DNA from: Bryobacteraceae bacterium
GTDB lineage: Bacteria; Acidobacteriota; Terriglobia; Bryobacterales; Bryobacteraceae
Direction of reading: 5' to 3'
Length of the DNA stretch: 64,000 nt
NCBI GenBank assembly: GCA_025056865.1
Contig: JANWVO010000032.1
Coordinates: 62,001-126,000, forward strand
The notes under the pieces are model-generated. The model saw only the letters and a program-made list of their open reading frames with translations. It was not told the DNA's origin and did no database searches. Shown in pieces: positions 24,503 through 35,700 of the stretch (position 1 is the first letter of the stretch; each line of letters starts with the position of its first letter). The position numbers were made by a program, and so were the translations under genes.

Positions 24503-26486
24503 ATGGTCTTGGCGCGCGCAGCTCCCTGATACGGTCACGATACTGCGCCGCCTTTTCAAATTCAAACGCCCGCGCAGCCTCTTTCATTTTCTGCTCGAGC
24601 TCGGCGATCAGCCGTTCGCGCTCCTCCGGCGTCATCAGCGCCGGAGCAGCTTCCTCTTCCTCGAGCGGCGGAGTCACGTAGTCGGCTTCGGCGATCATCG
24701 CCAGCGTCATGTCGATGGGCTTGACGATCGTCTCCGGCGTGATGCCGTGCTCGCGGTTGTATTCAAGCTGGATGCGGCGGCGCCGCTCGGTCTCGTCGAT
24801 GGCGCGGCGCATGCTGTCGGTCATCACGTCGGCATAGAGGATGGCCCTGCCTTCGACGTTGCGCGCGGCGCGGCCGATGGTCTGGATGAGCGACCCCGTG
24901 GAGCGCAGGAACCCTTCCTTGTCCGCGTCGAGAATGGCGACGAGGGAGACCTCGGGCAGGTCGAGGCCCTCGCGCAGCAGGTTCACTCCGATCAGCACGT
25001 CGATGTCGCCGCGGCGCAGGTCGCGCAGGATCTTCACGCGGTCCAGCGTCGAAACCTCCGAGTGCATGTAGGCGCAGCGGATGCCCAGTTCGGCATAGTA
25101 CTCGCGCAGATCCTCCGCCATGCGCTTGGTCAGGGTTGTGATCAGCACGCGCTGCCCTTTCCCGATGCGCTTGCGGATCTCGCCCAGCAGGTCGTCCACC
25201 TGGCCGCGGACAGGCCGCACTTCCACTTCCGGATCCACAAGCCCGGTGGGCCGGATGATCTGCTCGACGACGGCGCCGCCCGTCTTCGTGAGCTCGTACG
25301 GCCCGGGCGTCGCCGAAACGTAGATGGTCTGGTGGACGCGGTTCTCGAACTCCTCGAAGGTGAGCGGGCGGTTGTCGAGCGCGCTCGGCAGGCGGAAGCC
25401 GTACTTGACGAGCGTTTCCTTGCGCGAGCGGTCTCCGTGGTACATTCCGCCGATCTGCGGCACGGTCTGGTGGCTCTCGTCGATGATCAGCAGTGCGTCC
25501 TGCGGAAGATAGTCCAGCAGCGTGGGCGGCGGCTCGCCCGGCAGCCGCCCGCTGAAGTGGCGCGAGTAGTTCTCGATGCCGTGGCAGTATCCGACCTGGC
25601 GGATCATTTCCAGGTCGAACATGGTGCGCTGCCACACACGTTGCGCCTCCACCATCTTCCCCTGCTTTTCCAGCTCCTTCTTCCACCAGACGAGCTCCTC
25701 TTCGATGCTCTGGAGCGCCCGCTCCTTCATCTCCGGGCTCATCACGTAGTGAGTCTTCGGGTAGACGGGCAGGCGCGGCAGGCGCTCCTTCACCTGGCCG
25801 AGCAGCGGGTCGATGCGCGCCAGCGACTCGATCTCGTCGCCCCACAGCTCGATGCGGAAGGCATCGTCCTCGTAAGTGGGCCAGACTTCGATGACATCGC
25901 CGCGGACACGGAACGTGCCGCGGCGGAAGTCGGCGTCGTTGCGCTCGTACAGGATCTCGACAAGCTTCGACAGGATCTGCTCGCGGCGGATGCGCTGGCC
26001 CTTCTCGAGCATCAGCAGCATCCCGTAGTACGCTTCAGGCGAGCCGAGGCCGTAGATGCAGCTCACGCTGGCCACAATGATGCAGTCCCGCCGCTCGAAA
26101 AGGCTGCGCGTGGCCGACATCCGCAGCTTGTCGAGCTCCTCGTTGATGGTGGCTTCTTTTTCGATGTAGGTATCGGTGGAGGGAATGTAGGCTTCCGGCT
26201 GGTAATAGTCGTAATAACTGACGAAATATTCCACCGCATTGTGCGGGAAAAATGTCCGGAATTCCTGATAAAGCTGGGCAGCGAGGATCTTGTTATGCGC
26301 CATGATGAGCGCCGGGCGGCCGGTCTCCTCGATCACCTTGGCGATGGTGAAGGTCTTGCCGCTGCCGGTGACGCCAAGCAGCACCTGATGCTGCTCGCCG
26401 CGTTCGACGCCGCGCACCAGCTCGCGGATGGCTCGGCCCTGGTCGCCGCGCGGCCTGTAGTCGATGCCCAGCCTGTAAACGCTCAT
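24453..26486 (-). CDS. uvrB: Excinuclease ABC subunit UvrB
   Basis: UvrB is the damage-verifying helicase-like subunit of nucleotide excision repair. The 677-residue product has Walker A Gly-Val-Thr-Gly-Ser-Gly-Lys-Thr near residue 39, and the beta-hairpin region [10 protein letters not shown] near 95. The DEAD-like box Asp-Glu-Ser-His is near 335, the helicase motif Gln-Thr-Ile-Gly-Arg-Ala-Ala-Arg-Asn is present, and a C-terminal UVR motif ([11 protein letters not shown]) binds UvrC. The ATG at 26486 overlaps the stop of the YihY-like gene by four bases. Confidence 0.97.
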   Translation of the reverse strand: MSVYRLGIDYRPRGDQGRAIRELVRGVERGEQHQVLLGVTGSGKTFTIAKVIEETGRPALIMAHNKILAAQLYQEFRTFFPHNAVEYFVSYYDYYQPEAYIPSTDTYIEKEATINEELDKLRMSATRSLFERRDCIIVASVSCIYGLGSPEAYYGMLLMLEKGQRIRREQILSKLVEILYERNDADFRRGTFRVRGDVIEVWPTYEDDAFRIELWGDEIESLARIDPLLGQVKERLPRLPVYPKTHYVMSPEMKERALQSIEEELVWWKKELEKQGKMVEAQRVWQRTMFDLEMIRQVGYCHGIENYSRHFSGRLPGEPPPTLLDYLPQDALLIIDESHQTVPQIGGMYHGDRSRKETLVKYGFRLPSALDNRPLTFEEFENRVHQTIYVSATPGPYELTKTGGAVVEQIIRPTGLVDPEVEVRPVRGQVDDLLGEIRKRIGKGQRVLITTLTKRMAEDLREYYAELGIRCAYMHSEVSTLDRVKILRDLRRGDIDVLIGVNLLREGLDLPEVSLVAILDADKEGFLRSTGSLIQTIGRAARNVEGRAILYADVMTDSMRRAIDETERRRRIQLEYNREHGITPETIVKPIDMTLAMIAEADYVTPPLEEEEAAPALMTPEERERLIAELEQKMKEAARAFEFEKAAQYRDRIRELRAPRPYEPVEAVGTDRLGEAG

Positions 26487-27313
26487 CTGCGCCCCGCCTG
26501 CGCGTTGAATTCGCAGCCCAGGATCGCCGTCAGCGCCAGCAGATACATCCAGACGCACAACGCGATGACGGCTCCGATGCTGCCATACAACACATTGTAT
26601 TTCGCGATGTTCCGGACGTACCAGGCAAAGGCCCCTGTGAGGAGGAACCAGAGCGCCGTGGCCACGAGCGCCCCGGGCCAGACACTGCCCCGCCGCCGCT
26701 CCTCGGGGCCGAAATAGTACAGCAGCGCCGCCACCAGCACCATGGTCCCGGCCACAAGCAGATAACGCAGCGCGGAGCCCAGCACGCGGATGCCGCCCGT
26801 GAGCGTCTCCCCTGCTTTCAGCACGCCGAGCCAGTGCAGCGCCCAGCTCTCGGCGCGGTCGCCGAAGATCATCAGCCCGCTGGCCCCGACCAGCGGCGCC
26901 AGGGAGATCACCACCAGCCACAGGGCCACCAGCCGGGTGGCCACCACGCCGCGGCGCGCCTGCCTGCCGTAGGCGGCATTGAAAGCTTCCATCAGGCTGA
27001 CCATGACGCCCGAGGCCGCCCACAGGGCAAGCACGGAGGCCGCGATCGGCAGAGCCACCGGCCGTGAGCCCCGCTGCGCGACGTAGTAGCGGATCAGATC
27101 CTCCACGCCTGGCGGCGCAGCGCGGAACAGCAGTGCGGTGATCCGGCGCGAAACGGCTTCGGCGTTCATGTGCACGAGCAGCGCCGTCGTGGTGGTCAGC
27201 ACCGGGAAGAAGGCGAGCAGGGCGGAATAGGCGGCACCCTTCGCATAGCCCAGCGCCCCGTGCCGGTAGGCGCCTGCCATGGCCCGGCCGAGCCTTGCAA
27301 GGAAACGCCGCAT
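26483..27313 (-). CDS. YihY/BrkB-family membrane protein
   Basis: The 276-residue protein has about six transmembrane helices and matches YihY/virulence-factor BrkB proteins, once misnamed RNase BN. Typical motifs are [12 protein letters not shown] (about 26-37), Phe-Asn-Ala-Ala-Tyr-Gly (about 114-119) and [10 protein letters not shown]. Its function is not established. It overlaps uvrB by four bases and appears to lead the yihY-uvrB-DUF2520 unit. Confidence 0.85.
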   Translation of the reverse strand: MRRFLARLGRAMAGAYRHGALGYAKGAAYSALLAFFPVLTTTTALLVHMNAEAVSRRITALLFRAAPPGVEDLIRYYVAQRGSRPVALPIAASVLALWAASGVMVSLMEAFNAAYGRQARRGVVATRLVALWLVVISLAPLVGASGLMIFGDRAESWALHWLGVLKAGETLTGGIRVLGSALRYLLVAGTMVLVAALLYYFGPEERRRGSVWPGALVATALWFLLTGAFAWYVRNIAKYNVLYGSIGAVIALCVWMYLLALTAILGCEFNAQAGRR

Positions 27314-27404
27314 TAAAATCCAATCCGATTATCCCAGAGTCCGCCGGGAGGGCTGGAGTTGGCGGCAGGATTGCGGCACGATAAAGATGGCGAGGAATCC
27401 TGCC

Positions 27405-29186
27405 ATGCGGCCCCTGATCCTGGTCCTGCCCCTCCTGCTGCCGGCCGCGGCCCAGTCGCTCCAGGCGCCGGTGCCGCTGCTCGGCGGCGACGCTGCGGCG
27501 GCGTTCCGCTATTATGGCCCTTCGCAGGGTGCGACTGCCGGCGAGGCTTCACTCGTGGATGTGGCAAACATGCCGTTCCGCACCGCGTGGCGTCTGCGGA
27601 CCGTCTCCCTGCCGGAGACGGGCGGCAATGAATGGGATGTTCGCATCCGGGCGCGCGGCGCCGCCGCCGTCTCCCGCGGAGACATGATTCTGGCCGAATT
27701 CTGGATGCGGTGCATCGAGCCGGAAGATGGCGACTGCATCCTGAGGCTCAACGTCGAACGCGACGGGTCGCCCTACACGAAATCCATCAGCACTCCCTAC
27801 CCGGTGGGGCGCGAGTGGCGGCGGTTCCGCGTGCTCTTCCCGATGGCGGAATCCTACGCCGCGGGGGGATACTGGATTGATTTCTGGATGGGCCAGCAGG
27901 TGCAGGTGGCGGAGGTCGGCGGCATTTCTCTGCTGAATTACGGCCCCGGGGCGACCGCCGAGCAACTGGGATTGAACCGTTTTTACGAGGGCGCCGAAGC
28001 GGATGCGGCCTGGCGTGCCGCGGCGGAGCAGCGCATCGAGGAGATCCGCAAGGCAGGCCTGGTGATTGTCGCAGTGACGCCCGATGGAGCGCCCATCGAA
28101 GGCGCCGAGATCCGCGCCCGGCTGGTGAGGCCAGCCTTCGGATGGGGCACGGCGGTGGCCGCCTCGCGGCTGCTGGGTTCCAGCCCCGACAGCGAGCGCT
28201 ACCGGCAGTTCATCCGCGAGAACTTCACCATGGCCGTGCTCGAGAACGACCTGAAATGGGGCCCGTTCGAAGAAAACCCGCAGCGCGCGCTCAACGCCAT
28301 CCGATGGCTTCAGGAAAACGGCATCCAACGCGTGCGCGGCCATAACCTCGTCTGGCCGGGCTGGCAATGGATGCCTGCTGATGTGCGCAGCCTCGCCTCC
28401 AACCCCGAAGCTCTGCGCCGGCGGATCCTCGACCGCATCCGCGCCACCGCGGAGGCCACGCGGGGCCTCGTTTGCGATTGGGACGTCGTCAACGAGCCGG
28501 TGGCCAACCGCGACGTGCTGAACATCCTCGGCGACGAAGAGATGGCCGCCTGGTTCCGGGCGGCCAAAGAGGCCGACCCCGGAGCGCGGCTTTTCATCAA
28601 TGAGTACGACATTCTCGCCGCCAACGGCGCCAATCTCCGCAAGCAGAATGCGTACTACCGGATGATCCGCATGCTCCAGCAGTTGGAGGCCCCGGTCGAG
28701 GGCATCGGCATGCAGGGCCATTTCGACTCGGCCACGCCGCCCGAGCGGATGCTGGAAATCCTGGACCGCTTCGCCCGCCTCGGGCTGCCCATCGTCATTA
28801 CGGAGTTTGACTTCGCCACCAAAGACGAGGAACTGCAGGCGCAATTCTTCCGCGACCTGCTCATCGCCGCCTTCAGCCATCCGGCGGTGACCGATTTCCT
28901 GATGTGGGGCTTCTGGGAGGGCAGCCACTGGAAGCCCGATGGCGCCATGATCCGCCGCGACTGGAGCGAGAAGCCGGCCTACCGCGTCTGGCGCGAGCTC
29001 GTCTTCGGCCGCTGGTGGACGGATGAGCGCGGCGTCACGCCCGAGCATGGGGCCATCTACGTCAGGGGCATCAAGGGCGAGTACGAAATCACCGTAAAGG
29101 CCGGCGAAGCCGAGGTGCGCCTTCCCTACGAGCTGAAAGAAGACGGGCAGATCCTTTGGGTCACCGTCGGCGGCCAGCAGCAGTAA
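27405..29186 (+). CDS. Secreted GH10 endo-1,4-beta-xylanase
   Basis: The 593-residue product starts with a Sec signal peptide (about 1-18). An N-terminal beta-sandwich-like region (about 30-190) may bind carbohydrate. A glycoside hydrolase family 10 barrel follows (about 230-560). The acid/base is Glu364 in Val-Val-Asn-Glu-Pro and the nucleophile is Glu467 in Ile-Thr-Glu-Phe-Asp. Gly-His-Asn-Leu-Val-Trp and Asn-Asp-Leu-Lys-Trp are other family motifs. It cuts internal beta-1,4 bonds of xylan outside the cytoplasm. The ATG at 27405 was chosen because GAGGAA lies eight bases before it and the signal peptide starts there. Confidence 0.93.
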   Translation: MRPLILVLPLLLPAAAQSLQAPVPLLGGDAAAAFRYYGPSQGATAGEASLVDVANMPFRTAWRLRTVSLPETGGNEWDVRIRARGAAAVSRGDMILAEFWMRCIEPEDGDCILRLNVERDGSPYTKSISTPYPVGREWRRFRVLFPMAESYAAGGYWIDFWMGQQVQVAEVGGISLLNYGPGATAEQLGLNRFYEGAEADAAWRAAAEQRIEEIRKAGLVIVAVTPDGAPIEGAEIRARLVRPAFGWGTAVAASRLLGSSPDSERYRQFIRENFTMAVLENDLKWGPFEENPQRALNAIRWLQENGIQRVRGHNLVWPGWQWMPADVRSLASNPEALRRRILDRIRATAEATRGLVCDWDVVNEPVANRDVLNILGDEEMAAWFRAAKEADPGARLFINEYDILAANGANLRKQNAYYRMIRMLQQLEAPVEGIGMQGHFDSATPPERMLEILDRFARLGLPIVITEFDFATKDEELQAQFFRDLLIAAFSHPAVTDFLMWGFWEGSHWKPDGAMIRRDWSEKPAYRVWRELVFGRWWTDERGVTPEHGAIYVRGIKGEYEITVKAGEAEVRLPYELKEDGQILWVTVGGQQQ

Positions 29187-29216
29187 CGGCAGAAGCAGGC
29201 CGGCCGCCGGCAACGA

Positions 29217-29222
29217 TATACT
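29217..29222 (+). promoter_or_regulatory. -10-like box TATACT, possibly leaderless promoter
   Basis: TATACT ends six bases before the ATG at 29229, with no Shine-Dalgarno in between. No convincing -35 element was found 17 bp upstream. Confidence 0.4.
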
Positions 29223-29228
29223 CCTGCC

Positions 29229-30443
29229 ATGCGCGTATTGGCTGTTTCTGCATTCCTGGTCTTTTCCGCCCTGGCCCAGCCTCTTCCGGTTTCCACTCCG
29301 GAGAAGGAGGGCTTCTCTGCCGAGCGTCTCGCGCGGCTGCACCGCTATTTCGAGAATCTGACGTCCACGGGCGAGCGCCCGGGCGCCATCACGCTGATTG
29401 TCCGCAACGGGCGCATCGTCGACTGGCGGACTTACGGACTGCGCGATGTGGAAAACCGTCTGCCGATGGAGAAGGACACCATCGTCCACATCTACTCCAT
29501 GACCAAGCCGGTCACGTCCGTGGCCGTGATGATGCTCGTCGAGGAAGGCAGGCTGTCTCTGGATGACCGCGTGGACAAGTACATCCCCGAACTGAAAGAA
29601 CTGAAAGTCTACAAGGGAGGCACGGTGGAGCGTCCGGTGCTGGAGGACCCGGCGCGCCCCATCACGGTGAAGCACCTGCTGACGCACACGAGCGGCATGA
29701 GCTACGGCTGGTCGAACGACAACGTCAGCGCGCTGTTCCGCAAAGCCGATCCACTGGGCGCGCCCAGCCTCAAGGAGTTCATCGCCAGGCTGGCCAAAGT
29801 GCCTCTGGCGTTCCACCCCGGCGAGCGCTACGAGTATTCGGTTTCGATCGACGTGCTTGGCTATCTCGTCGAGGTCGTTTCCGGCGAGCCGTTCGACCAG
29901 TTCGTCGAGAAGCGAATCACCGGCCCGCTGAAGATGACGGACACGCATTTCCGGCTGCCGGAGGCCAAACGGGCGCGGCTGGCCAAGATTTACTCGCGCC
30001 GCGAGGGCAAGCTCGTCACCGAACGGGGGCTTCAGACCGGGGGCGTGCCGTACGGCGGCATGGGGCTGTATTCGACCATTGGCGACTATGCGCGCTTCGC
30101 GCAGATGCTGGTCAACGGCGGACATCTCGACGGCGTGCGCCTGCTCAGCCGCAAGACGGTGGATCTGATGATGATGAACCACCTGGCGGGCCTGGCGCGG
30201 CCCACCATCGGCGGCGATGACGCCAATGGCTTCGGCCTCGGCGGCGCGGTCCGCATCGACCCGGCAAAGTCGGGCCGCCCGGGCTCGGAGGGACTGTTCG
30301 GATGGGACGGGGCCGCTTCCACCTACTTCCGCGTCGACCGCAAGGAGAAGCTGGCCATTCTGCTGTTCCTCCAGTGGATGCCGTTCGACGCGCCCACGCT
30401 GAATCTGTTCGAGACGCTGGTCTACCAGGCCTTGGCCGACTGA
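29229..30443 (+). CDS. Secreted serine hydrolase, beta-lactamase class C-like
   Basis: The 404-residue protein has a signal peptide (about 1-17, ending Ala-Leu-Ala-Gln). The class C beta-lactamase/esterase fold carries the SxxK motif Ser90-Met-Thr-Lys93. The usual Tyr-x-Asn triad position is Tyr203-Ser-Val, so the Asn is replaced. His-Thr-Ser-Gly-Met-Ser-Tyr is the conserved downstream loop. Such proteins are mostly esterases, D-aminopeptidases or penicillin-binding-like hydrolases rather than true beta-lactamases. Location next to the xylanase suggests ester or peptide cleavage outside the cell, but the substrate is unknown. Confidence 0.88.
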   Translation: MRVLAVSAFLVFSALAQPLPVSTPEKEGFSAERLARLHRYFENLTSTGERPGAITLIVRNGRIVDWRTYGLRDVENRLPMEKDTIVHIYSMTKPVTSVAVMMLVEEGRLSLDDRVDKYIPELKELKVYKGGTVERPVLEDPARPITVKHLLTHTSGMSYGWSNDNVSALFRKADPLGAPSLKEFIARLAKVPLAFHPGERYEYSVSIDVLGYLVEVVSGEPFDQFVEKRITGPLKMTDTHFRLPEAKRARLAKIYSRREGKLVTERGLQTGGVPYGGMGLYSTIGDYARFAQMLVNGGHLDGVRLLSRKTVDLMMMNHLAGLARPTIGGDDANGFGLGGAVRIDPAKSGRPGSEGLFGWDGAASTYFRVDRKEKLAILLFLQWMPFDAPTLNLFETLVYQALAD

Positions 30444-30466
30444 AGGCAGAGCGAGGGCCTGCGCCC

Positions 30467-30500
30467 GGGAATTCCGCCGGAAATTGCCGGTGGAATTCCC
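30467..30500 (+). terminator. Hairpin after the serine hydrolase gene
   Basis: GGAATTCCGCCGG pairs with CCGGTGGAATTCC, extended by one G-C pair. This gives a 14-bp stem with one G-U wobble and a six-base loop, 24 bp past the stop. There is no clean T-run after it, so it may be an RNA-stabilising or weak terminator hairpin. Confidence 0.5.
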
Positions 30501-30798
30501 AGATTTATCCCCCCCGATATGAACGGGCGCTGCGGAGCGCGGCGGCGGGATTTCCGCATGGCGCGGAGCCTTCCCGGGTGCCCGCCCCTCCCTATCCCCC
30601 CTTACAGAACGGGCCAGCGCGCCGGGGCAAGCGGCGGGAGGGAGTGAAAACGGGCTGGAATTTCCGGAAAGCGGGCGGGAAAACCGCTGCGAGGATCCTG
30701 CACGGGCCGAGGACATCCAGCCTTCGGGAGCGTCCGGCGGGAAGTCTTTCTCCCGGCGCCGGTCCATGCTATTCTGGCGGCAAGGAATCCTGCCAGGC
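30501..30798. other. Intergenic stretch, no gene seen
   Basis: About 300 bp without a recognisable gene. A -10-like TATTCT at 30770-30775 precedes the AAA+ gene by 23 bases. No strong -35 was found. Confidence 0.45.
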
Positions 30799-32136
30799 GT
30801 GTCCACCGTCCAGACCATCCGGAACGAGCTGCCCCACGACTATATCCGCTCCATGCTGGAGCCGCACCGGGCATGGATCGAGCAGGTGCTGGGCGTGCCG
30901 TTCGGCGAGGCGGTGATCGCCGACCTGTCCCAGGCGCCGCTGCACCATCTGGTGGTTCGCGAGATCTTCGGCAGCAGCGGGCTGGCCAGCGGAAACCGCA
31001 ACCACTGGGGCAGCGGGCTGCGGATCGAGCGCTACCAGTTGCGCGAAGGCGAACCCAGCCTGCTTCAGCTCTCGGCTGCCGAACGGAGATCCCCGGCGGG
31101 ACGCTCCCGTGTCGTGTGGCGCACTGAGTGGATCGGCCAGCCGGCCGCGCTCTGGTTCCGCGGGCTGGAGCGGCCCGTGGTGTTCATCCGGCTGCGGTGG
31201 GTGGATCCGGATGAGCGCGGCGGAACATCCACGGGGCACTTTGTCATCTGCCGCCGGGACGACCTGCCGGCATTTACGGCCCTGCTGTCGAAGCACCTGC
31301 GCCGCGAAAAGAGCAGGAAGAACGTCTTTATCCTGAACGGCCCGGATCAGGAGATCTCCACCGCGCTCGGCTGGGAGGACCTCGTTCTGGAAGAGCATGT
31401 GGTCCGGCTGGTCCGTTCCGACTTCGAAACCTTCTTCCAGCGCCGCGACTGGTTCCGCGAAAACCGCATCCCCTACCGCCGCGGCTATCTGTTCCACGGG
31501 CCGCCGGGCAATGGCAAGACGAGCGTCGTGCGGGTGCTGGCGGCGCGGCCGGAGCTCTCCATCTGCTCCCTGCAATGGGGCGATTCGGACGTCGACGACA
31601 GCATGCTGACGCATCTGTTCCAGTGGGCCGCAGACCACGCCCCGGCGATGATCGTAATGGAAGACCTGGACCGCCACTTCCCGGCGGACGGAGGCAAGGA
31701 GAAGCGGCACCGGATCACGCTTTCCCACCTGATGAACTCGCTCGACGGGCTCTCCACGGCCGAGGGCGTGATTGTCGTCGCTACGGCCAACGATGCGGGC
31801 GTACTGGACGACGCCATCCTGCGGCGCCCGGGCCGCTTCGACCGCGTGGTGGAGTTCCGCAATCCGGGCCCGGAACTGCGCGGGCGGTTCATCCGGAAGT
31901 CGCTGCGCGGCGGTTGCCCGGATCGCGAACTGGAAGACATGATCCGGCTGTCGTCCGGCTTCAGCTTCGCCCAGCTCCGCGAGGCGTATGTCCTCGCCGG
32001 GCAGCTCGCCTACGAGCATGGCCGCGACGTCTGCGCTGCCGACATGCACCAGGCGCTGCGGCTGATGCGCGACACGCGCCGCGGCGGGGGCGGCTTCGCG
32101 CCGGAAAAGCTCCATGTGGGCTATCCGGCCTCCTGA
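30799..32136 (+). CDS. BCS1-like AAA+ ATPase
   Basis: The product (445 residues from the GTG at 30799) has an N-terminal domain of about 200 residues without a recognised family, then an AAA+ module. Walker A is Gly-Pro-Pro-Gly-Asn-Gly-Lys-Thr (about 234-241), Walker B Met-Ile-Val-Met-Glu-Asp-Leu-Asp (about 283-290), sensor-1 Val-Ala-Thr-Ala-Asn-Asp and the arginine finger region Arg-Arg-Pro-Gly-Arg-Phe-Asp. The pattern resembles BCS1/CDC48-type ATPases that remodel or translocate proteins. An in-frame ATG at 30766 is the alternative start, but it overlaps the -10-like box and lacks a Shine-Dalgarno, whereas AAGGA precedes the GTG. It stands alone, and its target is unknown. Confidence 0.82.
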   Translation: MSTVQTIRNELPHDYIRSMLEPHRAWIEQVLGVPFGEAVIADLSQAPLHHLVVREIFGSSGLASGNRNHWGSGLRIERYQLREGEPSLLQLSAAERRSPAGRSRVVWRTEWIGQPAALWFRGLERPVVFIRLRWVDPDERGGTSTGHFVICRRDDLPAFTALLSKHLRREKSRKNVFILNGPDQEISTALGWEDLVLEEHVVRLVRSDFETFFQRRDWFRENRIPYRRGYLFHGPPGNGKTSVVRVLAARPELSICSLQWGDSDVDDSMLTHLFQWAADHAPAMIVMEDLDRHFPADGGKEKRHRITLSHLMNSLDGLSTAEGVIVVATANDAGVLDDAILRRPGRFDRVVEFRNPGPELRGRFIRKSLRGGCPDRELEDMIRLSSGFSFAQLREAYVLAGQLAYEHGRDVCAADMHQALRLMRDTRRGGGGFAPEKLHVGYPAS

Positions 32137-32158
32137 TCGGGCCGGAGCTGCAACCCGG

Positions 32159-32188
32159 GTGAAACCTCCGCTGGCCCGGAGGTATCCT
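32159..32188 (+). promoter_or_regulatory. Possible promoter of the tmRNA gene
   Basis: GTGAAA and TATCCT are 18 bp apart and end 50 bp before the mature tmRNA 5' end. The transcribed leader contains a small hairpin (32203-32218) that would be removed during maturation. Confidence 0.4.
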
Positions 32189-32237
32189 AAGGAGATGGAA
32201 AGGCCCGTGCGGACGGGCTGCACTCTGCCATCCATGT

Positions 32238-32587
32238 GGGGGCGTAACGGCTTCGACGGGATGGGATCGACGAAGTGAGGCGTGCCGGGTTCCGAGCTCC
32301 CGTAAAACGATCGGAAAACCAAAACTGCCAATCAGCAGTTTGCCTACGCTGCCTAATTAAAGGCAGCCGCTGAACGGTGGCCGGCCTGCGGGCCGCCGGG
32401 AAGCGTCATCCACAGCAGGCTGGGGCGCAGGCCGCCGCCTGAGGCCGAGGCCCGAGACCAACCAGGCTGGACGCCGCGGGGCCGCGCCGGTCCGGCGCGC
32501 GGCGTCGAGAGCAAAGGCCGGATACGCACGTAGGCTCGCTTCGGAGAACCATTTCGGACGCGGGTTCGACTCCCGCCGCCTCCACCA
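32238..32587 (+). ncRNA. ssrA: Transfer-messenger RNA (tmRNA)
   Basis: tmRNA rescues stalled ribosomes and tags the nascent chain for proteolysis. The 5' end GGGGGCG pairs with CGCCTCC before the 3' ACCA (one G-U pair). The conserved 5' block with GGCTTCGACGGGAT is present. The 3' T-arm is GCGGG, loop TTCGACT, CCCGC, and the CCA end is encoded. The resume frame at 32327-32356 reads Ala-Asn-Gln-Gln-Phe-Ala-Tyr-Ala-Ala then TAA, an expected tag ending Ala-Ala. Length is about 350 bases, one-piece form. SmpB is not in this window. Confidence 0.97.
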
Positions 32588-32789
32588 CCCAATCCCTTCC
32601 GCGTCCATCTTCCCCGCCTTTGTCCAGTCCACGGCCTCCTCGGTTGTCTGCCCTGGCTCCTCCACAATCGCCCGGGGCTCCCGACCAACTGGCAATCATT
32701 TTGTAACGCCATCGTCATCCGGCTGCGCTACCCTGTGTTCGTATCAGGTGGTTCACCTTCCATCCCATCAAGCGAGGAACCGTCGAGTT

Positions 32790-35700
32790 ATGATCCACAC
32801 CCTCCGCTTCGGAGTGATCCTGCTTGCCTGCTCGCTGCTCGTCTGGGGGCAGGCTGACGCGAACAAGGCGCAGCTTTCCGGCACGGTGCTCGATCCGAAA
32901 GGCGCCGTCGTGCCCGGAGCCAGCATCAAGATCCGAAACGTCAAAACCGGATTCCAGCGCGAGCTGAAATCCGGAGAAACCGGCCAGTTCCGCGCCGTGC
33001 AGCTCGACCCCGGCACCTACGAGCTGGTGGCGGAGAGTCCCGGCTTCGCCCCCACCACGCTCACGGGCATCGAGTTGGGCGTCGGAGCCTCCGTCAGCCT
33101 CGACGTGACTCTCCAGCTTCAGGCGACCACGCAGAGCATCGAGGTTTCCGACACGATGATCAACGTCGCCCTGCCCGCCCCGGCCGCCATGATCACCGCG
33201 CAGGCCATCGAAAACCTCCCGATCAACGGCCGCCGCTTCCAGGACTTCGCCGCGCTCACGCCCACCGTGCAGGTGGAGCCGTCCCGCGGCCAGCTCTCCT
33301 TCGCGGGCCAGCGCGGCATCAACGGCAACATCATGGTGGACGGCGCCGACTACAACCAGCCCTTTTTCGGCGGCATCCGCGGCGGCGAGCGCTCCAACTT
33401 CAACTTCACCATCCCGCAGGGCGCCATTCAGGAGTTCCAGACGGTCAGCTCTGGCTACGCTGCTGAATACGGCCGCTCCACCGGCGGCGTGCTGAACGTG
33501 ATCACCCGCAGCGGCACCAATGACGTCCACGGCGGCGGCTTCTATCAGAACCGCCACCGCGAGCTGAGCGCGGAAAACCCGATCTTCAAGCGCCAGCCTT
33601 CGGAGTCGCTGCAACAGATGGGCGGCAACGTTGGAGGCCCCATCATCCGCGACCGCATGTTCTTCTTCGGCGCCGCCGAGCACCAGCGCGCCAACACGCC
33701 CGCGCAGGTGATCTTCACCGCGCTTCAGGGCATCACCCCCACGGCGGCCACGCAGGAAGCCTACAGCTTCTTCAAGAGCCTCGAGCAGGACTTCACGCGC
33801 GAAAACCGCGCCACCGCCGTCACCGGCAAGATGGACTACGCCTTTGCGGGCGGCCACCGGCTGACGCTGCGCTACAACCACTCGCGCTCGGAGGAACCCA
33901 ACTCGGTCACGGTCGGCGGCGCGCTGAATCCCTTCACCAACCTCGCGCTGTCGAATGAAGGCACCGAGATCGACCGCACCCACTTCGGCACGGTCCAGTA
34001 CACGCACCTGTTCTCGCCGCGCGTGGTGAACGACCTGAAATTCAGCCAGTCTTACGAGATCCGCCCGCGTCTTTCCAACTCGGCGCTGCCCACGGTGGCG
34101 GCGGGCGTCATCGGCACGTTCGGCGCGCGCAGCTTCCTGCCCACAACCCAGGACGACTACCGCACGCAGATCACGGACTCGCTCACCGTGCTCGCCGGCC
34201 GCCACAGCCTGAAGTTCGGGATGGACCTGAGCCTGCTCAGCACCGCCCAGTTGTTCGGCTTCAACCAGTTCGGCGCGTTCTCTTTCCAGAACACGGCGGA
34301 CATCGTCGGCATCCTCGACATCCTCGGCACCGGCGGCAGCGTGCCCAACCGCTTTGACCACCCCGGCGTCATCTACCGCCGCCAGATCGGCAACCTGCTG
34401 GCTGACTTCGATGCGAAGCAGATGGCGCTGTTCGCGCAGGATTCCTGGCGCGTCACCAACAACCTCACGCTCGACCTCGGCGTGCGCTGGGAGGGCCAGT
34501 GGAATCCGAAGGTGGAGGCGAACAACACGACGCTGGTCAACCGCGTCAACGTCGACTATCCGCTCGGCCGCCTCGACGTCACCCGGATCAAGGACAACCT
34601 GAAACAGTTCATGCCCCGTGGCGGATTCGCGTGGACGCCCTTCTCCGGCAAGCGTACCGTCGTCCGCGGCCACGGCGGCATCTTCTACGCGGCCACGCCG
34701 CTGCTGCTGTTCTCCGGCCCGACCAACAATTTCCGCACGCCCCCGGGCGACGTCAGCATCCAGATTGGTCCGTTCGCCTCGGGCAGCACCACGACGGTTT
34801 ATCAGTTGTTCCGCCAGGTGGGCATTGATCTGAACGCGTCCCAGCTTGGCGCGCTGCCGGTGATTCCGGTGGACCGGGTGCAGCAGGCGGCGGCGCTTGC
34901 CGCCGGCGGCACGGCGCCCGATCCGCTGCTCGGCGCGGCGCTGACGATGATGGCGCCGGAGTTCTACAACCCGCGCTCCTACCAGTGGGGCATCGGCTTC
35001 GAACATCAGCTCACCGGCAACTGGATCGCCGGCGCGCAGTACCAGCACGTCAAGGCCGTCCACCTGCAACGCAACCGCGACTGGAACCTTCCGGTCCCCA
35101 CGGTGCGGGCCACCGACGGCCGTCCCGTCTTCAACCGCGCGCTGCGCCCGGTGCCGCAGCAGGGACAGTACACGACGCGCGAAAGCAATGCCAAGTCGCT
35201 TTACCGCGCGCTCGTGCTTCAGACGCAGTACCGCAGCCGCAAGTTCACCAGCGGCGTCTTCTACACGCTCTCGACGAACTACTCCGACGACGACAACGAG
35301 CGCAACGCCACGGGCATGAACGCCATGAACCCCTACGACCTGCGCAGCGAGTATCACTACTCGGACATCGATGCGCGCCACCTGCTGTCCAGCTATGCGG
35401 TCTACACGCTGCCGTGGGGCATCGAGGTCTCGGGCATCCTGAGGGCGCGCAGCGGGCTGCCGCTCAATCCGGTCGTCGGCAGCGACACCGACGGCAACGC
35501 GACCAACACCGACCGCCCGTACAAGGCGGTGGGCGTGCCCTTCCTCCGCAATGAATTCCGCAACCGCGGCGTGGTGACCAACAACGACCTCCGCATCCTG
35601 AAGAGCTTCAGCTTCCGCGAGCGCTACCGCGTGCAGCTCTCGGCGGAGTTCTTCAACCTGTTCAACCTCGACAACGTCGTCTTCGCTGGCCAGGCCAACA

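Noticed and set aside
21236-24529. Very long plus-strand frame (1097 codons) opposite aceE
   Set aside because: It is the antisense shadow of aceE and its neighbour in GC-rich DNA, with no family motif in its translation.
24453-27323. A 956-codon frame as an extended UvrB
   Set aside because: The upstream third is a shadow of the YihY-like gene. UvrB starts at 26486 with its standard N-terminus.
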